A stretch of DNA of 64,000 bases from NCBI GenBank assembly GCA_000242815.2, contig AHHB01000042.1, positions 244,795 to 308,794 on the forward strand. The letters are read 5' to 3'. Below, piece after piece: positions 8,153-18,744 of this stretch (its first letter is position 1; each line of letters starts with the position of its first letter). The notes beneath the pieces are model-generated. The model made no database searches. It saw only the letters and a list, made by a program, of their open reading frames with translations, and had not been told where the DNA came from. A program made the position numbers and the translations under genes. The DNA is from Janthinobacterium lividum PAMC 25724 (GTDB taxonomy: Bacteria; Pseudomonadota; Gammaproteobacteria; Burkholderiales; Burkholderiaceae_D).

Positions 8153-9643
8153 TCAATGCTGCCGGCCGGCCACGGCCCAGCGCTCCAGCAGCTCGAACAG
8201 GCCTTGCGTCAGCAGAGCCAACACGGCTGCGGGGATCGCACCGGCCAGCAACATGTCATTGTCGTTCAGCGCCAGGCCGATGGTAATGCGTTCGCCGTAG
8301 CCGCCCGCGCCGATGAAAGCGGCGATGGTGGCCGTGCCCACGCTCATCACGGCCGCCGTTTTCACGCCGGCCAGCATGACGGGCAAGGCCAGCGGCAATT
8401 CCACGTGTAGCAGGCGGTCGCGCCAGTTCAAGCCCAGCGCCAGCGCCGCCATGCGCAAGCCTTGCGGCACTTGCAATATGCCGGTGCAAGTATTGCGCAC
8501 GATGGGCAGCAAGGCATATACGAAGAGGGCTACCAGCGCAGGCACCGTACCGATCATGCCCAGCAGCGGAATCAATATCGCCAGCAGAGCCAGCGACGGT
8601 ACCGTCTGCAGTACGCCGACGAAGGCCAGCACCGTTTGCCGCAGGGGTGCCGAAAACGCCGCCAGCACGCCCAGCGGAATGCCGATCAGGCAGGCCAGCG
8701 CCACCGACAGCAGCACCAGGGTCACGTGCTGGCGCGTCAGTGTCCATACATCGTCGCCGATGACTTTATCGAGCAGATTGCTGCGCGCAGCGCTGGCTGG
8801 CTGTGATACCTTCGCAGCGCTGGCCAGCCACTGCCGCGCCACGCCGGCAAAGCCCTTGCCATCGATTTCCACGGCCGCATTCATGGCGATCATATCGTCC
8901 TCGCTGATGCGCCCCTGCAGTCCTTGCAGTGCCTGCCAAGCGGCAGGAAAGCGCGGCGGCAAATCGAGCCGGAACAAGAGCATGGCGTCATAACGAGGGA
9001 AATACTGCTGCGTGTCGGCCAGCACGCGCAAGCCGTACTGGCGGATCTTCGCATCCGTCGAATAGATATCGATCACGTCCACCTGGCGCTGCGCCAGCGC
9101 TTCATAGGCGATGCCGTGATCGAGCCCGCGCGGGCGCTGCGGCAAGCCATAGCGCGCGGCCAAGCCTGGCCAGCCATCGACGCGGCCGATGAATTCATGC
9201 GACAGGCCAAACTGCAAGGCGGGATGCTGCGCCAGTTGCCCCAGGCTGGCGATGCCCGTTTCATCACCACGCATGGCCAGCGCATAAGTGTTGTTAAAAC
9301 CCAGCGGCACGGCCACGCCCAGGCCCAGCAGCGCCAGCTCGCGTCGCATCTGCTGCAGATCAATGGCTTTGTCGTGCTTGAGGATTTCGCTGCCGATCGT
9401 ACCCATGTATTCGGCATATACGTCGATGCTGCCCGCCTGCAGCGCGGCGAGCACGATGGCCGTGCTACCCAGCCCCTGGCGGTGCTCCACCATGACGTGC
9501 GGCGCGGCGCTCTGCTTGAGAATTTCGCCAAGGATGTAGGATTCCGTAAAGCGCTTCGAGCCCACCTTCAAGGTGCCGCCCTCCATGGCGGGCGCGGGAG
9601 CGGCCGTAAAAACAAGCATTAACAACAGGTAGACAACACGCAC
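8153..9643 (-). CDS. Fused substrate-binding / permease protein of an osmoprotectant-type ABC transporter
   Basis: A 496-residue fusion. The signal peptide is followed by an OpuAC/ProX-type binding domain (about 25-275; KVGSKRFTESYILGEIL at its start) and then a six-helix OpuBB-like permease (about 300-490) with the ATPase-contact loop near AALALGLNWRDRLLHVELP. Such proteins import quaternary amines or related amino-acid derivatives with a separate ATPase, which is not encoded here. The GTG start at 9643 has GGAG upstream. It follows hutI by 21 bp as the last gene of the hut operon, so it may import histidine, urocanate or a betaine; that is inference. Confidence 0.85.
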   Translation of the reverse strand: MRVVYLLLMLVFTAAPAPAMEGGTLKVGSKRFTESYILGEILKQSAAPHVMVEHRQGLGSTAIVLAALQAGSIDVYAEYMGTIGSEILKHDKAIDLQQMRRELALLGLGVAVPLGFNNTYALAMRGDETGIASLGQLAQHPALQFGLSHEFIGRVDGWPGLAARYGLPQRPRGLDHGIAYEALAQRQVDVIDIYSTDAKIRQYGLRVLADTQQYFPRYDAMLLFRLDLPPRFPAAWQALQGLQGRISEDDMIAMNAAVEIDGKGFAGVARQWLASAAKVSQPASAARSNLLDKVIGDDVWTLTRQHVTLVLLSVALACLIGIPLGVLAAFSAPLRQTVLAFVGVLQTVPSLALLAILIPLLGMIGTVPALVALFVYALLPIVRNTCTGILQVPQGLRMAALALGLNWRDRLLHVELPLALPVMLAGVKTAAVMSVGTATIAAFIGAGGYGERITIGLALNDNDMLLAGAIPAAVLALLTQGLFELLERWAVAGRQH

Positions 9644-9664
9644 GCGGCGCTCCAGGATGGCTGA

Positions 9665-10891
9665 TCAATCCGTCAAGCTTACCACCGGCGCGCGCCAGAC
9701 ACCGCCGTGTACCGCGCCCACGCACGGGTTCAGGCCCAGCGCATACGCCAGGTCGGCCGGACGCGCAATGCGCCACAGGGCGAAATCGGCGCGCTTGCCG
9801 ACCACCAGGCTACCGGTCTCATGCTGCAAGCCCAGTGCGCGCGCCGCGTGGAGCGTGCAGCCGGCCAACGCTTCCTGCGGCGTGAGGCGCCACAGGGTGC
9901 ACGCCATATTCATCGCCAGCAGCAATGACGTCATGGGCGAGGTGCCCGGATTGCAATCGGTGGACACGGCCATCGGCACGCCCGCCGCGCGCAAAGCGGC
10001 CACTGGCGGTTGCTGTATTTCGCGCAAAAAGTAATACGCGCCCGGCAGCAGCACGGCCACCGTGCCATGCTCTGCCATGGCGGCGATGCCCTCTTCCGAC
10101 AGAAATTCCAGATGGTCGGCCGACAGGCCGGCATAACGGGCGACCAGGGCCGCGCCGCCCTGGTCCGACAATTGCTCCGCATGCAGCTTTACAGGCAAAT
10201 TCAATGCCTGCGCGGCATCGAACATCCGCTGTGTTTGCGCTGGCGTAAAGCCGATGCGCTCGCAAAAAGCATCGACGGCGTCGACCAGGCCGTCGCCAGC
10301 CAGCTTGGGCAGCATCTGCGCGCACAGCAGATCGATATACGCGTCGGCGCGCCCCGTATACTCGGGCGGCAGTGCGTGCGCACCGAGGAAAGTGGTGCGC
10401 ACGGTGAGCGGCAGCTTTTCAGCGATCCTGCGCGCCACGCGCAACATCTTCGCCTCGCTGTCCATCTCCAGGCCGTAGCCGGACTTGATCTCCAGCGTCG
10501 TCACGCCCTCGGCCAGCAGCGCCAACACGCGCGGCAAGCTTTGCCGCAGCAATTCGTTGTCGCTGGCCGCGCGCGTGGCGCGCACGGTGGACATGATGCC
10601 ACCGCCGGCACGGCTGATATCTTCATAGCTGGCGCCATTGAGGCGCGCTTCGAATTCGTCGCTGCGATTGCCTGCGTGGACAATGTGCGTATGGCAGTCG
10701 ATCAGGCCCGGCGTCAGCCAGCAGCCCTGGCCGTCCAACACGGTGGCTGCGCTGGCCGGCAGCTCCTTGCCGTGGCCGAGCCAGGCAATGCGGCCATCCT
10801 TGACGGCGATGGCCGCGTCCAGCAGTTCGCCATAGCCGTGCTGCATGGTGGCCAGGTGAACGTTGTGGATGACCAGGTCCCAATCTTGCAT
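9665..10891 (-). CDS. hutI: Imidazolonepropionase
   Basis: Third step of histidine breakdown: hydrolyses 4-imidazolone-5-propanoate to N-formimino-L-glutamate. The 408-residue amidohydrolase carries the metal-binding motif [16 protein letters not shown] after the N-terminal beta sandwich, a further HAEQ motif near residue 240, and the catalytic [11 protein letters not shown]sp near residue 315. Length is typical. It lies 12 bp after hutD with AGGAGA just before the ATG. It is cytoplasmic and part of the hutUHGFDI operon. Confidence 0.97.
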   Translation of the reverse strand: MQDWDLVIHNVHLATMQHGYGELLDAAIAVKDGRIAWLGHGKELPASAATVLDGQGCWLTPGLIDCHTHIVHAGNRSDEFEARLNGASYEDISRAGGGIMSTVRATRAASDNELLRQSLPRVLALLAEGVTTLEIKSGYGLEMDSEAKMLRVARRIAEKLPLTVRTTFLGAHALPPEYTGRADAYIDLLCAQMLPKLAGDGLVDAVDAFCERIGFTPAQTQRMFDAAQALNLPVKLHAEQLSDQGGAALVARYAGLSADHLEFLSEEGIAAMAEHGTVAVLLPGAYYFLREIQQPPVAALRAAGVPMAVSTDCNPGTSPMTSLLLAMNMACTLWRLTPQEALAGCTLHAARALGLQHETGSLVVGKRADFALWRIARPADLAYALGLNPCVGAVHGGVWRAPVVSLTD

Positions 10892-10903
10892 GCTTGTTCT
10901 CTC

Positions 10904-11479
10904 CTAGATGAACAGGTCGACGCGGAACACGGCCGAACGCTGCAAGGCGTCGAGCCGCCATTCCTGCGCATCGTCGGCATCGAGCAGCAGCGTGTCGTAA
11001 CGGGCCAGCGCGAACTGCTGGTCGCCACCGCGCGCCAGCACGGCGCCCGCGCCGGCGACAAATAGCAGCGTCGTCGTACTGCGCCGCGACAGCTTGCCCG
11101 GCGCCTTGATTTTCTCCAGCTGGTGGCGACAACGGTCGCGCCGCGTCATCACGTTGAAATCCGTCGTCAGCGCCTTGACATGCGCAACGACGGCCGCTTC
11201 GCCAGGAAACCAGAGCATGGGCTGCGCCGCGTTCAAGACCACCTTGCGCGTGCCATCGAGCGTCAGCTGCACGCTGTCGCCATCGACCAGCATCAGGCTG
11301 CGATCGATGCCGGGAAAGCTGGAAAACGGTCCGCTGGCCGTGATCGTCGCCAGGCTGATACGCCAATCGAAATTATCGAAGCCGGCACCCTCGGGAGCGA
11401 TGGCGATTTCCGTCGTGCTGCCGCCGCCGTTTTTCCACGGCGTGGCGCGCAAGCATTCATGCGGGATGAAGGTCGCCAT
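10904..11479 (-). CDS. hutD: HutD family protein
   Basis: A 191-residue bicupin-like protein found in proteobacterial hut operons; in Pseudomonas it limits hut expression or metabolite build-up. It starts MATFIPHECLRATPWKNGGG, and the PWKNGGGxTxE motif is the family signature. Other cupin strands follow (FSSFPGIDRSLMLVDG). The ATG at 11479 overlaps the hutF stop by one base (TGATG), so the longer upstream frame is only a read-through of hutF in another frame. No catalytic activity is assigned. Confidence 0.9.
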   Translation of the reverse strand: MATFIPHECLRATPWKNGGGSTTEIAIAPEGAGFDNFDWRISLATITASGPFSSFPGIDRSLMLVDGDSVQLTLDGTRKVVLNAAQPMLWFPGEAAVVAHVKALTTDFNVMTRRDRCRHQLEKIKAPGKLSRRSTTTLLFVAGAGAVLARGGDQQFALARYDTLLLDADDAQEWRLDALQRSAVFRVDLFI

Positions 11480-12870
11480 CAGAGCGCCCTCAGTTGCGCC
11501 AGGGTGCGCTTGTAGGCAGCCGCGATGGCATCGTGCGCCACATGGCGCCCGCCGCGCACCTGCCACTGGCCGCCACACAGCACGTCGCGCACCAGGTTGT
11601 CGTTGCCGCAAAAGAGAAAACTGCCCAGCACATCGGCTATGGCCACGCCGCACAGGTTGACGTGCGCCTCGTCGAGCACCAGCAAATCGGCGCGGCAGCC
11701 CGGCGCCAGCGCGCCCAGCTTGCGCCCGGATGCCTGCGCGCCGCCGCGCAAGGCCGCCTGCCACAGATAATCGCCCACATGGCGTTCATCCGAGGTGGCA
11801 GCGACATTGCGCTGCTGGCCCTGCAAGCGCTGGCCGTATTCGAGCCAGCGCAATTCCTCCACCGGCGACTGCGATACATGGCTGTCGCTGCCGACGCCGA
11901 AACGCCCGCCGGCGGCGATGAATTGAGCCAGCGGAAACAGGCCATCACCGAGGTTCGCCTCCGTCGTCAGGCACAGACCTGCCACGGCGCCGCTGGCGGC
12001 CATCAGCGCCACCTCGTCGGACTGCACATGCGTGGCGTGCACCAGGCACCAGCGCGCGTCAACATGGACTTGGTCGTACAGATACTGCACCGGGCGCCGG
12101 CCGCTGTAGTCAAAACATTGGCGCACTTCGCCCTGCTGCTCGGCGATGTGCATATGAATCGGGCGCTGCGCCGGCAGCGCTTGCAGCACTTCGTGGATCT
12201 GCGCCACGCTGGCGGCGCGCAGCGAATGCGGTGCAAAGCCCACTTCCACCTGCCCGCAGCGCTGCGGCGCCAGCGCCTCGATGATGCACAAGACATCGTC
12301 CGCATCCGTGCGAAAGCGTGCCTGCTCCGCTTTCAACGGCTGTTCGCCAAAGCCCGCATGGCTGTACAACACGGGCAGCATGGTCACGCCGATACCGCTG
12401 ATGCGCGCAGCGGCCAGCACCCGTTCGGCCGTCTCCGCAGGGCGTGCATACAATGCGCCTGCAACATCGCGCTGCAGATAGTGAAACTCGCACACGGACG
12501 TGTAGCCATGGCGCAGGCATTCGGCAAACAACTGCGCGGCGATGGTTTGCATTTGCTCGGGCGTGATGTGGCGCGCGAAGCGGTACATCAGTTCGCGCCA
12601 CGTCCAGAAGCTGTCCGGCGCATTGCCGACTCCTGCACCGGCGATTTCGGTCATGCCACCCAGCGCGCGCTGAAAGGCATGCGAATGCAGGTTGACCATG
12701 CCGGGCAAGACATATTCCACCACCTCCACGCCAAGCACAGTTGCAGTTGCATCCTCCTGAATATGCGTCAAATCCCCATTTTTATCCCATTCCAGCAGCA
12801 CGTCGCGGCGCCAGCCCTGCGGTAGCAGCGCGTGGCGGGCAAACAAACGGGAGCTCAAGGCGCCACCCAT
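11479..12870 (-). CDS. hutF: Formimidoylglutamate deiminase
   Basis: Converts N-formimino-L-glutamate to N-formyl-L-glutamate and ammonia, the branch that avoids glutamate formiminotransferase. The 463-residue amidohydrolase has the metal motif NLHSHAFQRALGGMTE, the later HIAEQ motif around residue 240, and GSDSHVSQSP near residue 325 carrying the catalytic Asp. It overlaps hutG by 16 nt at its start and touches hutD at its end. Together with hutG this defines the two-step formylglutamate route. Confidence 0.96.
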   Translation of the reverse strand: MGGALSSRLFARHALLPQGWRRDVLLEWDKNGDLTHIQEDATATVLGVEVVEYVLPGMVNLHSHAFQRALGGMTEIAGAGVGNAPDSFWTWRELMYRFARHITPEQMQTIAAQLFAECLRHGYTSVCEFHYLQRDVAGALYARPAETAERVLAAARISGIGVTMLPVLYSHAGFGEQPLKAEQARFRTDADDVLCIIEALAPQRCGQVEVGFAPHSLRAASVAQIHEVLQALPAQRPIHMHIAEQQGEVRQCFDYSGRRPVQYLYDQVHVDARWCLVHATHVQSDEVALMAASGAVAGLCLTTEANLGDGLFPLAQFIAAGGRFGVGSDSHVSQSPVEELRWLEYGQRLQGQQRNVAATSDERHVGDYLWQAALRGGAQASGRKLGALAPGCRADLLVLDEAHVNLCGVAIADVLGSFLFCGNDNLVRDVLCGGQWQVRGGRHVAHDAIAAAYKRTLAQLRAL

Positions 12871-13643
12871 GCCACGGCCGCTTGCATCATCTGGCGCAGC
12901 AGCGGCTGCACCTGTGCGGCCAAGTCGGGACGGTAGCCGAACGGCATCGCTTCATCCATGTACAGGCACTGGCACATCTCCAGCTGGAGCGCATGCACGC
13001 GGCGTTGCGGCTGGCCGTAATGGCGCGTGATGTGGCCGCCCTTGAAGCGGCCGTTCAAGGCCACCGTAAACTGCTGCTGCGAACGCGCGATATCGACCAC
13101 GGAGGACGTCAGGCCGGCATCGCAGCTGGCGCCATCTGCCGTGCCGAAATTGAGGTCTGGCAGCTTGCCGTCAAAGAAGCGCGGCACGTGCGAGGCGATG
13201 GAATGGGCATCCCACAACACCACGGCAGCGTGCACGCGCAGTAGCCGGTCCAGTTCCGCCCGCAGTTGCCGGTGGTACGGTGCCCAGTAACGCTGCAAGC
13301 GCTGCTGCACCTCGGCCGCATCGGGTTCGCACCCTGGCAGATACAGCGGCTCGCGGTGAAACGTATCGTTGGGCAGCAAACCCGTCGTATCCTGACCCGG
13401 ATACAGATTCGTGTCTTCCTGCGGGCGGTTCAAGTCGATCGTGTAGCGCGACCAGCGCGCCGACAGCACGGACGCACCCATCTCCTGCAAAAAACCATAC
13501 AGCTCGCGCAAATGCCAATCCGTGTCGGCCTTGATCAAGGCCTGCGGCGTCATGCGCGCGGCGATATCGTCCGGTATGTCGGTGCCCACGTGGGGCATCG
13601 ACACCAGCAGTGCAATGCTGCCTTCATTGAAGCGGAAATCCAT
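12855..13643 (-). CDS. hutG: N-formylglutamate deformylase
   Basis: Final step: hydrolyses N-formyl-L-glutamate to glutamate and formate. The 262-residue protein belongs to the FGase family; recognisable are LLVSMPHVGTDIP at the N terminus, RYTIDLNRPQED, and VLWDAHSIAS. The ATG at 13643 is preceded by AAGGAG (minus strand, 13650-13655), so I reject the longer frame that starts in the hutH 3' region. It overlaps hutF by 16 nt. Confidence 0.95.
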   Translation of the reverse strand: MDFRFNEGSIALLVSMPHVGTDIPDDIAARMTPQALIKADTDWHLRELYGFLQEMGASVLSARWSRYTIDLNRPQEDTNLYPGQDTTGLLPNDTFHREPLYLPGCEPDAAEVQQRLQRYWAPYHRQLRAELDRLLRVHAAVVLWDAHSIASHVPRFFDGKLPDLNFGTADGASCDAGLTSSVVDIARSQQQFTVALNGRFKGGHITRHYGQPQRRVHALQLEMCQCLYMDEAMPFGYRPDLAAQVQPLLRQMMQAAVAWVAP

Positions 13644-13663
13644 GCTTGTCTCCTTGCACCCGT

Positions 13664-15235
13664 TCAAGCGTACAGCGGGGCGAACAAATTCTTGCACGTG
13701 CTGCTCAATTCCCCGCGTATGACCATCTGCTTGGCCGCTTCGATATCGGGCGCAAAAAAGCGGTCGGCGTCGAAGAACGGCACCTTCTGGCGCAGTTGCT
13801 GATGTACATGTTCAAGCTGCGGCGAAGTTTTCAGGGGGCGATGGAAATCGATGCCCTGCGCAGCGGCCAGCAGCTCGATGCCGATAATCACGGCCGTGTT
13901 GTGCGCCATATCGTCCAGGCGGCGCCCGGCGAACGTGGCCATGCTCACGTGGTCTTCCTGGTTGGCGGAAGTGGGCAGGCTGTCGACGCTGGCCGGATGC
14001 GCGAGCGACTTGTTTTCCGACGCCAGCGCGGCAGCCGTCACGTGGGCGATCATGAAACCGGAATTGACGCCCGGATCACGCACCAGAAAGGGGGGCAAAC
14101 CGGACAGCGTGGCGTCGATCAGCAGCGCGATGCGGCGCTCGGCCAACGCGCCGATTTCGGCGATCGCCAGCGCCAGGGTATCGGCGGCAAACGCCACCGG
14201 CTCGGCATGGAAGTTCCCGCCCGAGACGATTTGCACCTGTCCGTTGGGTCCATCCTGGAAGATCAGCGGGTTATCCGTAACGGCATTGGCTTCGATCAGC
14301 AAGGTGCGCCCCGCATTGCCAATCAAATCGAGACAGGCACCCATGACTTGCGGCTGGCAGCGCAGGCTGTATGGGTCTTGCACGCGCTCGTCGCCCTCCA
14401 GGTGCGAGGCGCGAATAGCGCTGTTGGCCACCAGTTGGCGGTACATCTGCGCGGCCAGGATTTGCCCCGGCTGTCCCCGCACGGCATGCACGCGCGCGTC
14501 GAATGGCGAGTCGCTGCCCTTGGCCGCATCGAGCGACAGCGCACCCGTGACCATGGCCGCTTCCAGCAAACGCTCGGCCATGAACAAGCCATGCAGCGCC
14601 AGCGCATTCGACACTTGCGTGCCATTGATCAGTGCCAGGCCCTCTTTCGCCGCCAGCACGACGGGCGCGATGCCCGCCTGCGCCAGCGCTTCAGGGGCCG
14701 GCATCAATGCGCCGTTGACACGCACGTCGCCCACGCCCAACATGGCCAGGGTCATGTGCGACAGCGGCGCCAGGTCGCCCGAGGCGCCCACGGAACCCTT
14801 GGCGGGAATGGCCGGCATGATGCCCGCGTTGTACAGGGCGATCAGGGTATCGATAATCAGCGGGCGCACGCCGGAGTAACCGCGCGCCAGGCTGCCGATC
14901 TTCATCAGCATGACCAGACGCACGACGGCGTCCGACAGCAGTTCGCCCGTGCCGACGGAATGCGACAGAATCAGGTTGCGCTGCAACTGCTCCAGCTTTT
15001 CATCGGGGATACGCGTCTTGGCGAGCAAGCCGAAACCCGTGTTGATACCGTAAGCCGCGTCGCCCTTGGCGACGATGGCTTGCACGGCTGCGGCCGAGTC
15101 CTCGATGACGCGATACGCCTCGGCGGCGAGGATCAGTTTGGCGGGTGCGGCCCAGACGGCGCGCAGGTCGCCCAAGGTCATCGCGCCCGGTTTCAGGGTC
15201 CAACTTTTGGCATGCTGTGTCATAGTCATTCGCAT
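13664..15235 (-). CDS. hutH: Histidine ammonia-lyase
   Basis: First step: deaminates L-histidine to urocanate with the MIO electrophile formed from Ala-Ser-Gly. That tripeptide lies at residues 151-153 in [15 protein letters not shown]. Other family features include YGINTGFG near residue 60, NGTQ, and the C-terminal [10 protein letters not shown] stretch. Length (523) is somewhat above the usual 510 because of the N-terminal start chosen. ATG codons at 15235, 15229 and 15223 and a TTG at 15238 are all in frame; no strong ribosome site separates them. It lies 8 bp after hutU. Confidence 0.96.
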   Translation of the reverse strand: MRMTMTQHAKSWTLKPGAMTLGDLRAVWAAPAKLILAAEAYRVIEDSAAAVQAIVAKGDAAYGINTGFGLLAKTRIPDEKLEQLQRNLILSHSVGTGELLSDAVVRLVMLMKIGSLARGYSGVRPLIIDTLIALYNAGIMPAIPAKGSVGASGDLAPLSHMTLAMLGVGDVRVNGALMPAPEALAQAGIAPVVLAAKEGLALINGTQVSNALALHGLFMAERLLEAAMVTGALSLDAAKGSDSPFDARVHAVRGQPGQILAAQMYRQLVANSAIRASHLEGDERVQDPYSLRCQPQVMGACLDLIGNAGRTLLIEANAVTDNPLIFQDGPNGQVQIVSGGNFHAEPVAFAADTLALAIAEIGALAERRIALLIDATLSGLPPFLVRDPGVNSGFMIAHVTAAALASENKSLAHPASVDSLPTSANQEDHVSMATFAGRRLDDMAHNTAVIIGIELLAAAQGIDFHRPLKTSPQLEHVHQQLRQKVPFFDADRFFAPDIEAAKQMVIRGELSSTCKNLFAPLYA

Positions 15236-15242
15236 CAAGGTC

Positions 15243-16946
15243 TCAAGGAAGCATGGGAAGAATCAGGCCGTTGCGCTTGGCGCAGGCGGCCGCTGTTTCA
15301 TAGCCGGCATCGGCATGGCGCATCACGCCCGAACCGCTGTCGTTGACCAGCACGCGCGCCAGGCGTTTCGCCGCGCCTTGCGTGCCGTCAGCCACGATCA
15401 CCATGCCCGAATGCTGAGAATAGCCCATGCCCACACCGCCGCCATGGTGCAGCGAGACCCAGGTGGCGCCGCCGGCCGTGTTCAGCATGGCGTTCAGCAA
15501 GGGCCAGTCGGAAACGGCGTCGGTGCCATCCTTCATGCTTTCGGTCTCGCGGTTCGGGCTGGCGACGGAACCCGTGTCCAGGTGGTCGCGGCCGATGACA
15601 ATCGGTGCCTTCAGCTCGCCCGTGCGCACCATCTCGTTGAAGGCCAGGCCGGCGATGTGGCGCTCGCCCAGTCCCAGCCAGCAGATGCGCGCCGGCAAAC
15701 CCTGAAAGGCGATGCGCTCGCGCGCCATGTCCAGCCAATGGTGCACCTGCTTATGGTGCGGGAACAGTGCCTTGATCTTCGCATCCGTCTTGTAGATATC
15801 TTCCGGGTCGCCCGACAAGGCCACCCAGCGGAACGGCCCGCGTCCTTCGCAAAACTGCGGGCGGATGTAGGCGGGCACGAAGCCGGGGAAGTCGAAGGCA
15901 TTCTGCACGCCCTGGTCGAACGCCACCTGGCGGATATTGTTGCCGTAATCGACAGTGTGCACGCCCATGGCGTGGAAATCGAGCATGGCTTGCACGTGGG
16001 CGGCGCAGGAATCGGCCGCGGCCACCGTCAGGCGCGCGTGGCGCTGCGGGTCCTGTTGCGCCGCCTTCCAGTCCGACACGCTCCAGCCGCGTGGCAGGTA
16101 ACCGTTGACCAGGTCATGCGCGGATGTCTGGTCCGTCACCAGATCCGGCAGCAGGCCGCCCGCTTTCGCGCGGCGCACCAGTTCCGGCAACACTTCGGCC
16201 GCGTTGCCCAAGAGGCCAATGGAAATGGCTTCCTTGCGTTCAGTGTGATATTTGACCAGTTCCAGGGCTTCGTCCAGGCTGGCCGCCTGCTTGTCCAGGT
16301 AGCGCGTGCGCAAGCGGAAGTCGATGCTGCTTTGCTGGCATTCGATATTGAGCGACACGGCGCCCGCCATGGTGGCAGCCAGCGGCTGCGCGCCGCCCAT
16401 GCCGCCCAGGCCCGCCGTCAAAATCCAGCGCCCGCCCCAGTCACCGCCAAAATGCTGGCGCCCCGCCTCGGCGAAGGTTTCATACGTGCCTTGCACGATG
16501 CCCTGCGTGCCGATATAGATCCAGCTGCCGGCCGTCATCTGGCCGTACATGAACAGGCCTTGCCGATCGAGTTCGTTGAAGTGTTCCCAGTTAGCCCATT
16601 TCGGCACCAGGTTGGAGTTGGCGATCAGTACGCGCGGCGCGTCAGCGTGGGTCTGGAACACGCCCACCGGCTTGCCGGACTGGATCAGCAAGGTCTGGTC
16701 GTCTTCCAGTTCGCGCAGCGAGGCGAGGATCTGGTCGAAACAGGCCCAGTTGCGGGCGGCGCGGCCGATGCCGCCGTAGACCACCAGATGCTGCGGATTT
16801 TCCGCCACTTCCGGGTCCAGGTTGTTTTGCAACATGCGGTAGGCCGCTTCGGCCTGCCAACTCTTGCAAGCCATGACCGTGCCGCGCGGGGCGCGGATGG
16901 TACGGCTGGCATCAAAGCGTGGATCGGTGTCCATTGTGCTATTCAT
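15243..16946 (-). CDS. hutU: Urocanate hydratase
   Basis: Second step: hydrates urocanate to imidazolonepropionate with tightly bound NAD+ acting as electrophile. The 567-residue protein has the family hallmarks [19 protein letters not shown] (Gly-rich NAD site), the conserved [16 protein letters not shown] segment that includes the catalytic-site Cys, and [15 protein letters not shown]. The ATG at 16946 follows a purine-rich AGGAGA site; the longer frame upstream would begin inside the leader. It is the first gene of the operon, 55-60 bp from the HutC-controlled promoter. Confidence 0.97.
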   Translation of the reverse strand: MNSTMDTDPRFDASRTIRAPRGTVMACKSWQAEAAYRMLQNNLDPEVAENPQHLVVYGGIGRAARNWACFDQILASLRELEDDQTLLIQSGKPVGVFQTHADAPRVLIANSNLVPKWANWEHFNELDRQGLFMYGQMTAGSWIYIGTQGIVQGTYETFAEAGRQHFGGDWGGRWILTAGLGGMGGAQPLAATMAGAVSLNIECQQSSIDFRLRTRYLDKQAASLDEALELVKYHTERKEAISIGLLGNAAEVLPELVRRAKAGGLLPDLVTDQTSAHDLVNGYLPRGWSVSDWKAAQQDPQRHARLTVAAADSCAAHVQAMLDFHAMGVHTVDYGNNIRQVAFDQGVQNAFDFPGFVPAYIRPQFCEGRGPFRWVALSGDPEDIYKTDAKIKALFPHHKQVHHWLDMARERIAFQGLPARICWLGLGERHIAGLAFNEMVRTGELKAPIVIGRDHLDTGSVASPNRETESMKDGTDAVSDWPLLNAMLNTAGGATWVSLHHGGGVGMGYSQHSGMVIVADGTQGAAKRLARVLVNDSGSGVMRHADAGYETAAACAKRNGLILPMLP

Positions 16947-16999
16947 GCTGTCTCCTCGTAGGGTGCGAGCGGACATGCGTGGTCCGCTCTGGTGCTCCC

Positions 17000-17028
17000 A
17001 GCATAGGTTGTCTATACAACCAAGTCAA
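17000..17028 (-). promoter_or_regulatory. hut operon promoter with HutC-type operator in the spacer
   Basis: On the minus strand the sequence reads TTGACT (17028-17023), a 17-bp spacer, then TATGCT (17005-17000): a good sigma70 promoter. The spacer contains a perfect palindrome GGTTGT-CTAT-ACAACC (17006-17021), matching the TTGTATATACAA-like site bound by GntR-family HutC. Repressor binding would block RNA polymerase directly, with urocanate as the known inducer in the family. Confidence 0.85.
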
Positions 17029-17070
17029 CAGATTTTCTTTGGGGTCACCCGACGGGTCTGCCCCCAGCCC

Positions 17071-18744
17071 TCATTTTTTCTCGTACACGCGCTGGCCCGC
17101 CACCCACGTCTGCAGCACCTGCGTCTTGCCAATCGCCGTCGGCGCCACCTTGAACAGGTCCTGGTCGACGACGATGAAGTCCGCCCATTTGCCCGCTTCC
17201 AGCGTGCCGATGACCTTTTCCTGGTGCGCCGCCCAGGCCGCGTCGAGCGTGAAGCAGCGCAGCGCTTGCGTCACCGTCATCGCTTGCTGCCGATACCAGC
17301 CACCAGCCGGGAATCCTGCGCTGTTTTGCCGCGTGACGGCAGCGTGGATGCCCTCGAACGGATTCGGCGACTCGATGGGGAAGTCCGATCCGCAGGCGAT
17401 GCGCGAACCTTGCGCAAGGAAGGTGCGCCACGCATACGCGCCCTTGATGCGCTCGTGGCCCACGCGCTGCTCCGCCATGTTCTGGTCGGACGTGGCGTGC
17501 GTGGGCTGCATCGACGGCACGATGCCCAGGGTTTTGAAACGGGGGATGTCGGATAATTGCACCACCTGCGCATGCTCCATGCGATGGCGCAGGCCCGCGC
17601 TGCGGTATTGCGCGGTCAAGGCCTGGTATGCGTCGAGGATTTGATGGTTGCCCGCGTCGCCGATGGCGTGCACGTTCACCTGGTAGCCGGCGCGCATGGC
17701 TTTTTCCATCTTCGCGCGCATGGCGGCGTCCGGGTAGAACAGCAGGCCGCGGGTAGACGGATCGTCGCTGTAGGGCGCCAGCAGAGCCGCACCGCGGCTG
17801 CCCAGGGCGCCGTCGGACAGCAGTTTGACGGCGCGCAAGGCGTACATGCCGCGCGCGTAGCTGTTCAAGGGGCCGTTTTTCGCCAGCGCGTCGAAGTCTT
17901 CCGTGGTGTCGGCGATCATGCCGTACACGCGCACCGTCAGCTTGCCGTGGTCGGCGTAATCGCGGAACAATCGGTCCTGCAGTTGGCCGATGCCCGCATC
18001 GTGCACGCTGGTCAGGCCCACTTGCGACAGCTGCGCCAGCGCGCCATCGAGGGCGGCGCGGTTTTCCACGTCGCCGGGCTTGGGCAGCACGGCGTCCATC
18101 AAGTCCATGGCGTTATCGACCAGCACACCGGTGGCATTGCCGTCCGCATCGCGTTCGATCTTGCCGCCCGCCGGATCAGGCGTGGCGCGCGTGATGCCGG
18201 CCAGCGCCAGCGCGCGGCTGTTGGCCCAGCCAGCATGGCCATCGACGCGGCGTAGCCAGACGGGGCGCGCGCTTTCGGCCGTATCGAGCTCCAACGCCGT
18301 GGGAAAGCGCCCCAGCTTCCAGATTTCCTGGTTCCAGCCATTGCCGACGACCCAGTTGCGCTCCGGGTGCGCACGGGCGAAGTCGCCCACGGCCTGCACG
18401 GCGGCCGGCAGCGAGGTGGAACCGTACAACATCACGCCGCTGGCGATCGTCCCCAGGCCAAACACGTGGCCATGCGCGTCGATCAGGCCCGGCAACACGG
18501 TCTTGCCCTGCACGTCAACATGGGTGGCGCCCTTGGCCGCCTTGCGCTTCACCTGCGCGGCACTGCCGACGGCGAGCAGCTTGCCTGCGTCGTCAAAGGC
18601 CAGCGCCGTGAAACGCAGCACCTTGCCAGCCGCGTCGAGCGTATAGCCATTGGCATTGTCGATGACGGTGTCAGCATGCACGTGGCCGAGGGTGCCCAGG
18701 CAAGCGAGAATAAGCAGGGTGCGGCGCATTGGCAGGGTCGGCAT
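17071..18744 (-). CDS. Secreted amidohydrolase, YtcJ/AepA-like (Amidohydro_3)
   Basis: A 557-residue metal-dependent hydrolase with an N-terminal signal peptide (RRTLLILACLGTLGHVHA), so probably periplasmic. The metal motifs are in the expected order: DAHGHVFGLG near residue 90, NVHAIGDAGN around 340, and CGSDFPIESPNPFEG near 455. Relatives act on N-acyl amino acids, formamides or peptides, but the substrate is not known here. The ATG at 18744 has GGAG at a 6-nt spacing, unlike the ATG two codons upstream. It is separated from the hut promoter by only 43 bp but is not in the operon. Confidence 0.85.
   Translation of the reverse strand: MPTLPMRRTLLILACLGTLGHVHADTVIDNANGYTLDAAGKVLRFTALAFDDAGKLLAVGSAAQVKRKAAKGATHVDVQGKTVLPGLIDAHGHVFGLGTIASGVMLYGSTSLPAAVQAVGDFARAHPERNWVVGNGWNQEIWKLGRFPTALELDTAESARPVWLRRVDGHAGWANSRALALAGITRATPDPAGGKIERDADGNATGVLVDNAMDLMDAVLPKPGDVENRAALDGALAQLSQVGLTSVHDAGIGQLQDRLFRDYADHGKLTVRVYGMIADTTEDFDALAKNGPLNSYARGMYALRAVKLLSDGALGSRGAALLAPYSDDPSTRGLLFYPDAAMRAKMEKAMRAGYQVNVHAIGDAGNHQILDAYQALTAQYRSAGLRHRMEHAQVVQLSDIPRFKTLGIVPSMQPTHATSDQNMAEQRVGHERIKGAYAWRTFLAQGSRIACGSDFPIESPNPFEGIHAAVTRQNSAGFPAGGWYRQQAMTVTQALRCFTLDAAWAAHQEKVIGTLEAGKWADFIVVDQDLFKVAPTAIGKTQVLQTWVAGQRVYEKK

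Noticed and set aside
13646..16961. Plus-strand frames of 566 and 631 codons across hutH and hutU
   Set aside because: Antisense to two unmistakable enzymes with all catalytic motifs; the antisense products are rich in His, Arg and Gln as expected of shadows.
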